A DNA stretch of 64,000 nucleotides from Thalassia testudinum (lineage: Eukaryota > Streptophyta > Magnoliopsida > Alismatales > Hydrocharitaceae), in the NCBI GenBank assembly GCA_037157565.1, contig JAZHRO010000039.1, forward strand, positions 45,446,001-45,510,000, written 5' to 3'. Each line of letters starts with the position of its first letter. Position 1 is the stretch's first letter. Position numbers and translations under genes: made by a program. The notes under the pieces are model-generated. The model was not told where the DNA came from. It saw only the letters and a list, made by a program, of their open reading frames with translations, and made no database searches. Positions 1-12,807 of the stretch are shown in pieces.

Positions 1-166
1 GGCTGATGGGAGACATAATTGAATTTGATTTCAGTTAGTTGCATTATGAATGACTTGAATTTTAGATCTATCTTTCACTTAGTCGCTTATGTTTTAGGAT
101 ATATTGACGGGGTAGGTGATTGGTTGTGGTTGTGAGGAGGGGGATGTTTGTTGCTTGTTGTAATCA

Positions 167-2990
167 TTGTATGCCAGACATGTTTCTGTTCCATCAAGCG
201 AATCATCCAGCTATCTTTGGCATTTGAGATTCAGTCACTTACCATTACCTAAGCTTCGATGTGTGCTACCTTATATCCCACCTATTGCTACATTTCAATA
301 TGAGGCGTGTCAACTAGGCAAACAGCATAGGAGTTCTTTCCGTAATCGACAGTCGTAGTGCATGGTCTTTATTTTAGTTACTTCATCCTGATGTTTGGGG
401 TCCAAGTTGTGCTTCGATTGTATAGGGCTTAGATTTTACTTAGTTATTGCCGATGATTTTGCTTGTATGTCTTGGATTTTCTTGTTAAAGTCAAATCGAA
501 TGTTGGTGATGTAATCAATCATTTTCTCATAGAATTAAAAAGTCAATTTAGTGTCCATGTGAAGATCATTTGGGTCGATAATGCTTTAGAATTCCGTACC
601 TATACTCTTTGCTCTATATTTTAGTGGTGTCGAATCATTCATTAAACTAATTGCCCTTGTATATCACAGCAGAGTAGGGTGGCTGAGAGAAAACGTCATT
701 TCTAGATGTTGCTAGAACCCTACTCATCTAGAATAGTGTTTCTTTGTCTTATTGGGTTGATGTTTTTCTGCATGCTGTTTGATGAATCGAATGCGTTTTA
801 CTGTTCTTGACGAGGAAGTCCCTTATTCTCTTCTATTCCTTGATAAGAAACTCCTTAGGTTGCCACCTGTGGTATAGGTGTGTCTCCTTTGTTCATCTTT
901 GTGGTCCTAATAGGGACAAGCTCTCTCTTTGAGTTGTCAAGTGTATATTTATGGGATATTCTAGGACTCAGAAGGGGTAACTGTGTTATGACTTGTTGGT
1001 CGACATTACTATGTTATTGCTGATGTCTCTTTCTTTAAGTCTTCCTTGTATTACTCCTCTATTGGCTCTCAGATTGTCACTTTTGCTATTGACAATAAAG
1101 TTATGATTCTCATGCTAACTCCTGATGAGGCTATGGCACCTACACTTGCTCCACATGGTGGGCATGATGACGAGTTCGAGGTGACCTTTGTTTGTCGTCA
1201 TAAGCTACAAAAGGACCCCTCTCGTAGAGTCAACACCATCATCTGTGCCTAAGATAATCTCTATACATGATAGTACTGATACACCTTTCAGCTTTGATGT
1301 TTCAAGTGCAAATAGTATTCCACTAGATCAAGAAGATTGCCAACAACTTAAGGTTATGAGGTAGTTGCGGTTGTTGATGACCCTAGAAATGATGGGCTTG
1401 ATCTTCCCATCTTCTTAAGGGACTCAATCTTGCACACTGCATTCCATTTCTAAACACATGTTTATGGCGAATCTATCTCCTTAGTAGAAGTAGTTTATAT
1501 TGGGTCTCTTGGCTGTGCATATACCCACCACTTATCAGGAAACCCTTCTTGATTTGAAGTGGCTGCAAGTCATGGAGGATAAGATTGTTGCTTTGGTCCC
1601 ATCGGAAACTTGTAGTTTGGTTGATCCCTTAACTGATGCTACCACTATAGGTTGTGAGTCGGTATACATTTTCAAATACAAGTCAGATGATACCATGGAA
1701 AGATACAAGGCTCGCTTAGTGGCCAAATGTTACATGTAAACTTATGGAGTTGACTACTTTGATACATTTTCTCCGGTTGCATGGCTTTTGACTACCTGGA
1801 TTCCAATATCCATTGCAGTTCACCTTGATTTGGCACTTCACCAATTAGATGTGATGAATGCATTCCTTTATAGTTATTTCTAAGAAGTTTACATCTCGCA
1901 ACCCTCGGGATTTGAAGCTGAGAGGGGGCGTAGTAAGGTATGCAAACTACAAAAAGCAATCTATGGGCTTAGAGTCAACGTGTATGGTTCCAGAAGCTGT
2001 CTGATGTAATTAAGAAGGTTAATTTCAAGAGATCGTTTGTAGACCATTCTCTATTTGTGAAGAAAATGGAAAAAGGAAGAATTTTTATGTTTGTATATGT
2101 AGATGAAAATATATTAATGGGCGATGATATAAATGACATTGAGGTTACTAAGGAATTTCTTGCCAAGCACTTTGTGACAAAAGACTTGGGACCGTTGTGG
2201 TATTTTTTTGGTATCGAGGTTGCTTGGAATACATGAGTTGTACTTTTTCAGAGGAAGTATGTAGTTGATCTTTTTCAGGAGATTGGCATGCTGGGTACTA
2301 AGCCTGCATCCATTCCCATGGATCCAAATATACACCTGTATGATGATGACTTGGGATAGATAAATGCAAAACGAGATAGGTGTCTTGTTGGGAAATTGTT
2401 GTATGTTACCATTACACATCTTGATATTGCTCTTGCAGTAAGCAAGGAGAGATAATTTATAGACAAGCCAACGAAGGCACATTGGGATGTAGCCATGATG
2501 ACCTCAAGTACTAGAAATTTGTACGTGGAAAAGGACTGCTATTCACTTATGGAAAATCCTTAGATGTGGTAGCGTATACAGATGCGGATTATGTAGGGTG
2601 TCCCAGAGAAAGTCTACTATTGGATTTTGTACTTCTATAAAAGGAAATCTGGTTACTTGGCAAAGCAAGAAGCAAATAGTGCTAGCTAGATCTAATACTG
2701 AATTTGAACATAGGACTATGGCCCAAGCTACTTGTAAGCTAATGTGAGTTCAACCTGACCTTAGTGACTTAGACATCATTCTTTTTGGACCTATGCAGAT
2801 GAAATGTGACAACAAGGTGGTCCTTTTCATTGCTAACAATCTAGTTTTTCATGAGAGGACCAAGCATGTGGAAGTGGATTACCATTACACCCGTGATATG
2901 ATTTAGAAATGATTCATCTACACCTCTTTATGTGGCCTCAAGAGATCAAATTGTGGACGTGTTTACCAAGGCATTTCTTTGAGCATCTTT
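167..2990 (+). pseudogene. copia pol remnant (pre-integrase, integrase, RT, RNase H)
   Basis: At 167-358 the frame reads as a GAG-pre-integrase domain, with LWHLRFSHLP and later C..GKQHRSSFRN. RT begins near 1500-1740, with the family pattern ERYKARLVAKCYM, and continues in other frames with VDYFDTFSPVA (about 1750) and CKLQKAIYGL (about 1940-1970). The catalytic box reads YVDE near 2096-2107 instead of YVDD. RNase H follows at about 2580-2900, including ERTKHVEVDYHYTRD near 2850-2897. Stops and frameshifts separate these blocks, so no functional polyprotein is possible. The domain identities are clear; the exact limits are not. Confidence 0.85.
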
Positions 2991-3048
2991 TGAATTGTGT
3001 TGTTTCAACTTGAGCATGACATATATCTATGCTCCTACTTGGGGGGAG

Positions 3049-3159
3049 TGTACAGAAATTTCCGTTTTGTTTTCTACCTTTTTTGTCCTTTTCTGGTATT
3101 TTCATTTTTACATAGACTTGTACATAGTTTACCCCTATGAGAAATATTTATCTTCAACA
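3049..3159 (+). repeat. possible short 3' LTR of copia A
   Basis: The segment begins TGTACAGAAATT directly after the polypurine tract and ends TCTTCAACA, giving TG...CA ends and about 111 bp. The partner LTR is not in the window, so the right end is inferred only from the CAACA ending and the change of content after it. Confidence 0.45.
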
Positions 3160-4740
3160 ATATATCTTTGATGAAATAATTCTCTGGGAAGTTCAATCAT
3201 ATGCCTATTCTTTCATTTAGCACAACCATTTTGTTGTGGTGTATAAGGTGCTGAGATGCGATGGTGAATTCCTTGTGTTTTGAACCATTAATGAAGTTGG
3301 TAGGGTTGGCCCCATAATTGGAATGAATTGCCTTAGTAGATGCATTGAGTTGTGTTTTGATAAATGCATGAAACTGAGGGAAGCTGTTAAAAACATCCGA
3401 CTTTTGAAATGATGGAAATACCCAAGCGAATCCACTGCAGTCATCAATAAATGTAATTGTATATTTGTAACGATCATTCAAAGGAAATAATGAAGTCCAA
3501 ACATCAGTAAAATAGCATCAAACAGATTCTTGTTGATGGAAGGAGTAGTTGGTAAGTGGAGCCTATGGGTGTTAGTTTGCATAGAAACATCATATGGTAG
3601 TGTAATATGCGCAGATTGTGTGGATAGACCCACTTTATTTACAAGAGTATGAGTTATATCGAAATTGACATGACCAAGGTGTTTGTGCCATGTAGACAAA
3701 GGAACTTTCTCTGTTAGTTGTGCTTCCATCTAGGCAGGAGATGCAGATGGGGGCATAGTTAATTTTGAAGGGCAGAGAAGCTTGGATGGAAGCCATATCT
3801 GATAGAGATCGTTTTTAGCTTTGCCTCACAACAATAGCTTCTTTGTTGCTATGTTCTTTACATGTATGCCATCGAGATAAAGTTTGAAATAAGTAGCAAA
3901 TTTATTGATCGGTATCAAGTTCTTTGAGCATAGGTAACACATAAAATGTCAGAGTAACAATGTAGAAGAAGGCATTTGTATGAACTTAGAGCCAACAAGA
4001 GATATGGAAGAACCTTGTCTACTGCGGAAGTTGGCCTGTCAGCTCCTTGATATTTGGTATTGAGATTAAGATTCGGTATGTAATTAGTAATATGGTGAGA
4101 GTTGCCAGAATCAGGAAATCAAAGTTCTTGGGCAGAACTTGTATCTGTAGAGTTAGCAATAGCTGATGGAGTGGAAGTATGTAGATCATATGGTAATAAC
4201 AATTATTGATGGTGTGGTTGAATCTTCTACATTTTTGACATTGCACAACCCTTCCATAAGGTGGTGTAGTAGGAATTAGATTATCCTCTGCTCAAAATGA
4301 TGCCTTTGTGAGGACCATCGTCCTTAACCATGTTTGAAAAACCTGGCATCCGGCGGCTTAATTCATTGAAATATCAAGGAGAACCTGATGATAAAGCAAT
4401 CACTGCTTATGTGATTAGCACACCAATGAGCTCCTCAAGGAAATAGAATCAGGACGATTAACAGTAGCAACAATAGGGCCAAAGTCTGATCCAAGGCCTT
4501 CGAGCACAACCAAGACTAATTCATCATGATCGATTTGTTATCTGATGTGGTAGCAACGTTCATAGCAATCAGTTTTTGCCCTATTAGCAAATTCATAGAT
4601 TAACGTATCAGTTTTCTTTTAAAGTTTGTTCGGTTCGTATTGAAAGATTGTGCCTTGGGTTGTTGAGCTGAATAAATTTTCAGAAATGTGCAAACTTCAT
4701 GTGAAGTAGAGAGATGGGTAAAGAGCCCTAGAGTGTTCCG
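3160..4740 (-). pseudogene. Ty1/copia remnant B (gag to integrase), reverse strand
   Basis: Read on the minus strand, 4730-4250 holds gag sequence (LGSDFGPIVATVN-like near 4440-4500), 4246-4019 holds a zinc-knuckle-like CQKCRRFNHTINNC, and 3729-3478 holds a pre-integrase block (STWHKHLGHVNFD). At 3481-3197 is the start of the integrase core (YTITFIDDCSGFAWVFP). The element is cut off inside integrase where copia A ends. It has several stops, and neither LTR was found. The gag boundary on the high-coordinate side is uncertain. Confidence 0.8.
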
Positions 4741-5394
4741 TTTTAACTGGTTTCACGGATCTTGAGAGCCTTCATCAAAGAGAATGAGCAGAAAGGATGA
4801 AGAGAGAGCACACAAAAGATTAAGCCAGGTTCACCTAATAGGGGCTACATCCTAGGGAGGAACGCTCCTCCGTTCACCATCTTCCTAGTGGGTACAAGTT
4901 TGGGTGTGTGATGCATGCACACATTACCTTCTTGTGGAGGTGTTCATGCATGTTGTAAGCTTTTCCCTTAGGATTATCTCATGGGGCTTTACGTAGATAG
5001 TCCTACGGGTTACATTGGAAGAGAGAAAGAGCAAAACCATTAATTGTGATTGGTTCGGACTAGTTGACCTATGGCTAATGCTTTGGGATTGGTTCCTTTC
5101 TTGCAAGACTGGTGCTCACTTTGCCCTTGTTGTAGCCACTTTTACATGTGTGTAGTTCTTTGGTTTCCAAATGGGCTTGTCATGAAAGGTGCCTTGTCCT
5201 TGCTTTATTTGACATGGAGGCTTCAGGCTAATGGGAGGCTTTGGTATACTATGAATAGGGTAGTGCTTCCTAGTCAAAAGGCTTGATGCCTGAGCTCAAT
5301 GGGATAAAAGATTCCCTTGAAAGGCAAACCTTCCTTGTACCCTCTTCTATCTTGACTTTCTTTTCCACACAAGTGGGATCTTCACCTTATCTTC
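4741..5394. other. unassigned repeat-like DNA
   Basis: No protein homology, repeat boundary or RNA gene was recognised here. Short open frames exist on both strands but none carries a known motif. It may be the rest of copia B (leader and LTR) or older repeat sequence. Confidence 0.3.
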
Positions 5395-5897
5395 TATTGG
5401 GAATAAAGTTGGCTGCGTGGCACTGCCACGTGGCAGCCAATCGGAGGTGCCTTGGTTGTCGATTTTTTAGTCCTAGAAGTCCTATTTTGGTTTTTGCTTA
5501 GGTTGCAAGTTTTGTTTATTTGTTAAGTTGTTTAGAGGATTTGTTTGGGATTTGTTCTTTCTTATTTAAGAGATAAGATTTGATTAGTTTATTTCTTGTT
5601 TTAGAGGATATGTTCTCCCTATAAAAGAGAACCTTCCTATTGTAATTGCCTTTGAGTTAATGCAATAATATTTCCTATAATCTCCAACTCCTCTCCTTCT
5701 CTTCCTATAGCCATCGACCACCATCATAGTAGGCTACCATCATCGTCGACCAACATCCCATAGCAGTCGATGGTTGCTGTTGCTGCTGCTGCTGCTGCTC
5801 TCTCTTTCTCCTGTTCAACGTGGAACAACCCACCTCTTGGACTGTTTTTCCATACGCCTAGGAGCCTCCACGCTCCAAGATTGCGCAAATCTTGACA
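5395..5897 (+). repeat. 5' LTR of the gag-only element
   Basis: It matches the split 3' LTR from the GGGAATAAAGTTGG start through to the CAAATCKTGACA end. It contains a TATA-like CTATAAAAGAG at about 5620 and AATAATATTTCC about 60 bp further on. The first dinucleotide has decayed from TG to TA. A CTG/CTC repeat sits at about 5772-5800. Confidence 0.8.
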
Positions 5898-5998
5898 CCT
5901 TGGTGTGCGTGTGCTTGTGACCATACACGTGTGGTTTCCATCTCCAAGTCTTCCTTGACAAATCCGGTGCCTTACGCAGAGAAGGAAGATCATAGAAG

Positions 5999-7050
5999 AT
6001 GGCAGATGCCATTGCTAGAGTCACCGATGCCATGTTGGCCCTGGGAGAGGGCAAGGTGGTTATTTCGGGAACAACGATTAAGTTGCAGGGTGCTTCCAAC
6101 TATCTTGTGGACTTGCGCCGTCAAGATATTCATTGGTGGCCAAGAGAAACTCAATATTCTCCTGGAGGAACCACCTGTGCAGAAGGATGACATGAAGAAA
6201 AAGAAGCAAGAGAAGAACTACATCGTCATGAATTGGTTGAATTCTGTGGATCCAGCTATCACCTTGAACATGCTCTATAAAAAGAGCACGTATGAGATTT
6301 GGACGACCCTCGTGAAAAGGTACGCTCAGAAATCTAGTAACGCTCGTATTACTGATCTGTATACTCATGTATGAACAACTAGTTAGGGAGATATCTCCTT
6401 GGCTAAATATTATGAGAAGCTGGAGGCACTATTCGAGGAGTTGGACATTTATGAGTCGTTGTGCTGCGACAAATAGGTGGAGACGCGGGCGGTTTGACAA
6501 TCTGCCAAGTTTTTATCGGGGTTGCATCCTCGTTATTGAGTTGCCCGTGATTAAATACTTGCATCTGACGAGAAGATGGATCTCGAGACCATCTTCTGTT
6601 GTCTTGAGAAGATGGAGATTCTAGAAGAAGTCACGCCCAAAGCCGACAAACTCCGCACTTGGGATCCCAGAGATAAGTGCGGGGTGTGGAAGGGGGCGCG
6701 GTCGAGGCCTTAGTTGCGTCTACCTCAAGTGTTAGTACTGTGGACGTATCAATCATCCACAAGAGATGCTGGGACAAGTTCGGGAGGCCTCAACGTAGGG
6801 CTCCTTGACTCCTGATTATCTCGAGAGGATACGGGCCATGATTTGAGAAGAAAAAGAAAAGCAGACATCGGCGACCATTGTAACAATTATTGAGGTTGCA
6901 ACAAATGCAATGGCTTCGGAGGTTGCAAGAGGCTACACCATGGCTTCTTCCAAAGATCAAGTTGGGAGTACATTGCTCGGAGAAGAAGAATGGTGGGGCA
7001 TCTAGCCTCATCATCCAGTTCAAGCAAGTTTTCCTCCTCCTGGCCTCGAC
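5999..7050 (+). pseudogene. copia-type gag remnant
   Basis: A start with MADAIARVTDAMLALGEGK is followed in shifted frames by KLQGASNYLVD. The gag core then appears in the frame ending at 6374, with MNWLNSVDPAITLNMLYK and EIWTTLVKRYAQKSSNARI, typical of the copia gag (UBN2) domain. Near 6720-6790 a zinc knuckle is still visible as YCGRINHPQE followed in another frame by CWDKFGRPQR. Several frameshifts break it. The region ends at the polypurine tract without any protease, integrase or RT. Confidence 0.75.
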
Positions 7051-7061
7051 TTAAGGGGGAG

Positions 7062-7281
7062 TGTTGGGAATAAAGTTGGTCGCGTGGCAGTCGATTAGGA
7101 GGTTCCTTGGGCGTCGATTTTTGAGTCCTAGAAATTCTATTTTGGTTTTTGCTTAGGTTGCAAGTTTTGTTTATTTGTTAAGTTGTTTAGAGGATTTGTT
7201 TCTTCATATTTAAGAGATAAGATTCGATTAGTTTATTTCTTGTTTTAGAGAATATGCTCTCTCTAAAAAAGAGTCCTCTTT
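7062..7281 (+). repeat. 3' LTR of the gag-only element, left part
   Basis: It starts TGTTGGGAATAAAG right after the polypurine tract and follows the 5' LTR to the AAAAGAG just before the LINE. Its missing continuation (TTCCTATTGTAATTGCC onwards) resumes at 12861 after the LINE poly(A). Confidence 0.85.
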
Positions 7282-7589
7282 AAGAGATAAGATTCGATTT
7301 TTTTATTTTTTATTTGGCTTTAGAAAAGCTATAGTACTATTTCTCTCTTCGGTCAAAGCCGAGGATGGAGAGAGAGAGAGAGAGCGAGAGCGTGCACTGG
7401 GGCGGAGGGCTACTAGTGAGTGCGGGCGAGCTTCGGGGCAGGAAGGGGAGGGAGGAGGCGGGAGGGAGCGAAGGGCGGAGATGGTACCTCTCAGAGCGAG
7501 GAGGATGGCGGAGGCGTGACCGGAGATCGGTGCTGCTCGGTGGTAGCGAGCTAGAACAGGGCAAAGCAAGATCAGGCTGCTCGAAGGAC

Positions 7590-9254
7590 GACCGTGCGAG
7601 GTCCAGGAGGCGCAGCCGGGCGGGGGAGGTGCTACAAATGCCTCGGTAGCGACCTTTGGATCTGAGAGTGCAGGGAGCCCTGGCGGTGCTGGAGGTGTGG
7701 AGGACTTAGCCATAGAAGTGGCAGCTGTTGGAGGGCATCCGAGAGGGGAAGGGAGAAGGGTCCGCTGTCGTCACCACTGAAAGGGCTATCAGAGGCGGAG
7801 GTGGAGTCCCCTTAGTCGGAAGGAGTTAGGGCTCTGAGGAAGGTGGTGGAGGAGAGTATTGTGGGAGTGGTATTGGAAGGAGGGGTCTCGAAGGAGATGG
7901 TGGAAACTTCTTTGGGCGAGGAGAGGAGGGGCCAAGGTTCTGCAGGTGGCGGAGAAGGTGTTTGTGGCAAGAGGGCTCTCGGCAGAGAGGCGGAGGGAGC
8001 TATTGTTCACGGAGTGCTCTGCTGGGGGAGGGAGATGGTGATGGAGGCACCCGTCACCACACGATGGGGCCTTACAGGAATGCTTGCCGGAGAGGACAGT
8101 GGTGGAAATTGCCATTGCCGCAGTTCCATGGTGGCTGCACTCGGTCAAGGTGGTGGAGGCGATCATGGCACCGTTCTCTTGGGTTAGGAGGTATGAGGTG
8201 CTGGGGCTGGCGGAGGGACTGATCGTGGCGCTAGTTGAGCTGAAGGCCGGAGCGAGGCCGATCAACAGGGTCCTGCTGTGGTTTGGAGGTTCGTCGTGGG
8301 TGGTGGAATGCTCGTGTCGGAGAGGATGGCGACCCGCGGCGGCCGGAGCTACGGGCTCGGCGATGGGGAAGGCGAAGCGCCACACGGTTGTTGCGAGGAG
8401 GCGAAGGGTCGCTAACGTGGACTCGGGGCCCGAGGGCTTTGCGGGGACCTCGACCCTGACGCGGTCTCGGTCCCCGAGAGTTTTGCGAAGATCTTGCGGA
8501 GGACAGTTGAAGATCGCGGGGTTGCTGGCACCTCAGAAGCAGAGAGGTTGGAGTGCGACTTTGCGGGGCGGTGTTGTGAAGGCGATGGCGCAGGGCTTTT
8601 AAACCCTAGCATGTGTGCATCACTTGCTGGGTCACGAGGCATCGGTGGTGGGGCAGACTCGGATCTAGATCCATGCTCCAGGTCCGAAACTTCGGTTCGG
8701 CTATTGGAGCAGCAGGAGCTCCATGTCGGGGGCGATGGTCCCTCAGGTGGTTTCGCGCTACCTCTGGGGTCGCCGGAGGAGGTGTCGTGCTCGGTGCGGG
8801 AGGAGGGAGAAAGCCGAGAGGTGGTGCTGCGCGTGTCGGGGAGGGAGGTGTGGCCCCTGCTGAGAGGCTAGACCGGTGGTGACGAGGGGAGTAGACCCTC
8901 CCTTGACAGCGACAGGCAAGGTGATTCTCCAGCATGGAGAGTCTTTGGAATGGCAGGAGGTGTTTCCGGGGCAACAACTGGGAACCCCTCGACGGGGGGT
9001 GACCCTGTGGAGGTTCCTTTGGCGGGATGGGCACCACTCTTGGTGAGCAGGGGGCGCGGTGGTGCTCTCCGCTACCGAAGGAAGTGGTCATTTCGTGGCA
9101 GGCGAAGACCATGGATGGTGGTAGATGGTCGTGGGGGGGCCCCGCAGAGCCCAAGGCCGAGGGAGGTGCTGAATGGAGAAGATGAGGAGGTACGTAAGAT
9201 GGCGGAGGCTGGTGGCTTCAGGCAGGCCACGAAGGAGATCACCACATCACCTAG
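7590..9254 (+). pseudogene. LINE ORF1 remnant
   Basis: This GC-rich stretch upstream of the endonuclease gene is where L1-like elements carry ORF1. A fragment RCYKCL at 7627-7644 corresponds to the start of a CCHC zinc knuckle, seen more fully in the related reverse-strand LINE at 26.4-26.7 kb. Beyond that no single frame is preserved, and assignment rests mainly on position. Confidence 0.5.
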
Positions 9255-11911
9255 ATGAGTGGGGTGCTCACTTGGAATGTGCGGGGTCTTAATGACCTGA
9301 CGAGGGCCATCTTGCGGAGGTACATCAGATAGTGGAGGGCGGACATTGTTTTGTTACAAGAGACCAAGTTGGTTGATTGTGATGGTCAAGTTTGGAGAGA
9401 GGTTGGAGGCTCCTGGATGGAGGGATTTCAGTCCCTTGCTGCGAATGGTCGATCAGGAGAACAGATCCTTAGGTGGAGGGAGGATGTCTTCTCTTTGGAG
9501 GACATCAGATGTGGTGAGCATGCTATTTCGGCGAGCTTGATCAGGAAGGTAGGAGGCTCAATGTTGAAGGTTACAGGGGTGTACAGTCCCACAGATGCCT
9601 AGGCGAGGAGGGCCATGTGGGAAGAGCCAACGGCGGTGGCGACGGAGTCCATTGGGAGCCCCTGGTTGCTGGGAGGAGACTTTAATGTGACTTTGAAGGT
9701 GACGGATAGACCAGGTGAGCGGGGGAGGCAGGATCCAGGGTCAGATCTTTTTGTGGACTTTGTTGAGATCCATGGGCTTGTGGACTGGTCTCTTGCGTCC
9801 TGTGCTTATACATGGAGGAATAATAGTGGCCAGAGGTCCCGGATTGACATGTTTCTTTCCAATGTGGAGCTGGTTGAGGCGTTCCTTGTGGTGGATGTCC
9901 GTGCACTAGAGAGGCCTTTCTTGGACCACACCCCTCTGTTGTGGCGATCGAATGATGGGGTGCAGTTCGGCACATATTTTAAATTTGACAGATCATGGCT
10001 GATGATGGAGGGGTTCAAGGCTTCAGTGGAGTAATGGAATTTGATGGAGGTGGAAGGTTTGGCGACTTTCTGTCTGGCAAAGAAGCTCTTCTTGCTGCGC
10101 AAATATCTGAAGCTGGCTAGACGGGAGATCAGGGCATCTAAGAGAGGCAAGAAGGAGGAGACTTTGGCAGAGATTAGCAGAATTGACATATAGGAAGACC
10201 AGGCTCCCTTTTCCCCCGAGGACATGGAGATCAAGGCGAGGATGTCGAAGGTGATCTAGGAGGAGGACAGACAGATGGAGATGGAATGGAAGGTGAAATT
10301 CAGGTAGAGATGGTTGAAAGAAGGGGACTCCAACACCAGGTTTTTCCACCAGATTGCCTCTGCCAGGAGGAGAAATTGGATAGACAAGCTGGCGGTTGGT
10401 GGGGATGCTTTCTCTGGCAGGGAGGAGGTGGGACAAGCGGTGGTAGATTATTTCAGAGAGTTCACTGGGAGACGACCCAAGGGAGGTTGGTGGTGGAGGG
10501 GGGAGGATACACAACGTATTTCGAAGGCTCAGGCGGAGGGTCTTATGGCTGGCTTTTCAGAGGAGGAGGTGAGGCAGGCGGTGTGGGGCCTCAATGCGGA
10601 GGGATGCCCCGGCTCGGATGGCTTCCCTATTTTTTTCTTCCGAGAGTTTTGGCATCTAGTGAGTACAGATGTGATACGAGTGGTGGATGAGTTTGCTTTC
10701 GGCAACAAAGGTTTTGATAAGTTGAACAGATATTACTTGTTTCTGCTACTTAAGAAGGGGCTGAGGCCATTCAGGACTTCAGATCGATTGCCCTGTCTAA
10801 TGCAGTTTACCTTATTGTGGCAAAGGTCTTGGCTAATGGGCTGAGGGACATCGTGGGGGACTTGGTCTCCCCTATTCAGACAGCTTTTCTGCCTGGAAGA
10901 GGAATTTTGGATGGCTTCGTGATTACGATGGAACCCTTGGCAGCATGGAGAAGGGAGAAGAAGCAAGCCTTTTTATGGAAGGTGGACTTCAGTAAGGCGT
11001 ACGACTTAGTTAAGTGGATTTCCTGTGGACATCTTTAAGGAGGAGGGGCTTCCCGACGATTTGGATTGACTAGATGAAGAGATGTGTGACGAAAACATCC
11101 TTTTCAGTCCTTATCAATGGGAATCCAGCGGGAGGTTGGATCCAGTCTAGAAGAGGGGTATGGCAGGGGTGCCCCCTTGCACCCATGCTTTTTGTTCTTG
11201 CAGCAGATGCAGTTGCACGAGCGGCACACAGAGCTTGTAGCAGGGAGCTGTTCAGAGGCTTCGTTGTTGGAGGGGGCAGAGAGGTGGTGGTCTTGCAGTA
11301 CACAGATGACACGCTCCTCCTAGTCGAAGGATTCGTGTTGGAAGCAAGGAGGTTGAGGATCCTGCTGGAGCTCTTTGGTGAGGCGTCAAGGCTACGGATT
11401 AGCTATTAGAAATCTAGCTTTGTCCCGATCAATTTGTCTGCCACGGAAGCGGAGAAGGTGGGTGCTGCTTTGGAGACCGAGAGGGGCTCCTTGTCTTTGG
11501 TATACCTGGGCCTACCCCTGTCGGATCGTCGTCTCAGGGTGTAGGACTGGCTCCCGTTGCTAGAAAGGATGGAGGGGCGGTTGGCAGGGTGGTCCTCCAG
11601 ACTGCTGTCTAGGGGCGAGCGGCTGACCTTGGTGAAGGTGGTTCAGATTGAGAGGAAGGTCTCGGGACTGATGAGAGATTTCTTTTGGTCTACTGTAGGT
11701 GCGACAGGTAGGGGGCGAGGCTTGTTGCTTGGGAGGAGGTTTGCAGGCCTACACAGGAGGGGGTCTTGGGGTCAGGGACGTGGACAGAGTGCACATCGGT
11801 CTTCTCACGAAATGGATTGCAAGGTTGGTGGGGCACGAACAGGGACTCCTTGGAGATGTTATGCGGCGGTGCTACGGCGACTTCCTGGCATGGGGACTCC
11901 TCTGTCGCCCC

Positions 11912-11948
<37 letters not shown>

Positions 11949-12784
11949 TGGAGCGTCCTTCCTCAGGGCCTGGCGATGGCGACTGTGAGAGTGCGCGGCT
12001 TCTTTGACCCGGTGCTTGGTGCGGGAGGCTCCGTCCGTTTCTGGCAAGATGACTGGCAGGGGGGCGGCTCTACTTTAGGGGAAAGGTTCCCTTGGCTACT
12101 GAGTAGTGTGGTGGATGTATCGACGAAGGTTCGAGATTGCTGGGACGGTTCCTGGTGCCCCATTTTCTAAGGGTGCCTCTCTGAGCAGAGCTGTGAGGAC
12201 TTCCAACAATTGTTGCAGGAGTTGGTGGGATGGGCTCCAGGAGAAGGCCTTGATGGTTTTCACTGGGAGGAGGGAGATTTCTCAGTGGCAGAGGTGTATC
12301 GCAGGTTGAGGCCTGGTGGGGCCCCCTCGGACGTTGACTTCATGCGGGACTGTAGACTAATTTGGACGGTGAAATGCCTCCCGAAGGTGAAGATTTTTGT
12401 CTGGTTGGTGAGAAGAGGACGAATCATGACAAAGCAGTGGAGAGCTAGATGGGTCCAGACAGATGACTTAGCGTGCCCCTTTTGTGGGGGGGGTGTTGAG
12501 GATGTCCAACATCTTCTGTTCCAGTGCTTGTTCGTAGCGCAGGTTTAGCAGGAGATGGAGATTTGTTGGATCTCCCACCAGGATGTCGCTAGCTTATGGT
12601 CCTCCTTTCGCAGGGGGAGTGTGGGCGGCGGAGTGTACACTTTCCGCTCCAAGCATGATCGGGTAGAGGCCCTGGCGATTCTATGGGGGGTATGGCTGGG
12701 GAGGAATGGGGTGGTGTTTAGGGGGGGAGGCCTTATGTTGAGAACTTTGTCTCATCTATCTCCTTCCAGGCATCTGATGTGATA
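9255..12784 (+). pseudogene. LINE ORF2 remnant (AP endonuclease, reverse transcriptase, zf-RVT)
   Basis: The frame opens at 9255 with LTWNVRGLND, the usual start of the AP endonuclease, followed by DIVLLQETKL, WLLGGDFNVTL (about 9660) and RSRIDMFLSN (about 9835). RT follows with NAEGCPGSDGFP (about 10590-10625), PIQTAFLPGRGILDGFV (about 10870-10920), the catalytic YTDD (about 11300) and FGEASRLRISY. The zf-RVT domain lies at 12370-12540 (LPKVKIFVWLVRRG, then CPFCGGGVEDVQHLLFQC). In-frame stops occur at about 9330 and elsewhere, frames shift repeatedly, and a 36-base C run sits after the RT. It is clearly non-functional. Confidence 0.88.
11913..11948 (+). repeat. poly(C) run of 36 bases
   Basis: An uninterrupted C homopolymer inside the LINE ORF2 remnant. 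It creates proline- or glycine-rich spurious frames. Confidence 0.95.
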
Positions 12785-12807
12785 TTGTTTTGAGGTGGAA
12801 TGAATTT

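Larger units (their letters stand above)
1..3159 (+). mobile_element. Ty1/copia retrotransposon A, 5' end outside window, decayed
   Basis: The order pre-integrase, integrase, reverse transcriptase, RNase H, polypurine tract and short LTR on the + strand is that of Ty1/copia, in which integrase precedes RT. The coding part is broken by many stops and shifts. A polypurine tract (TTGGGGGGAG) at about 3039-3048 is followed by a possible LTR. The 5' LTR and gag lie outside the window, so no target-site duplication can be checked. It abuts a second copia remnant in the opposite orientation at about 3160. Confidence 0.85.

Noticed and set aside
7303..9154. Several long overlapping open frames on both strands
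   Set aside because: They are the high-GC, stop-poor ORF1 region of the LINE; only the position and a CYKC fragment support any real ancestry.
11766..12170. Proline-rich open frames through the poly(C) run
   Set aside because: They exist only because of the C36 homopolymer inside a dead LINE ORF2.
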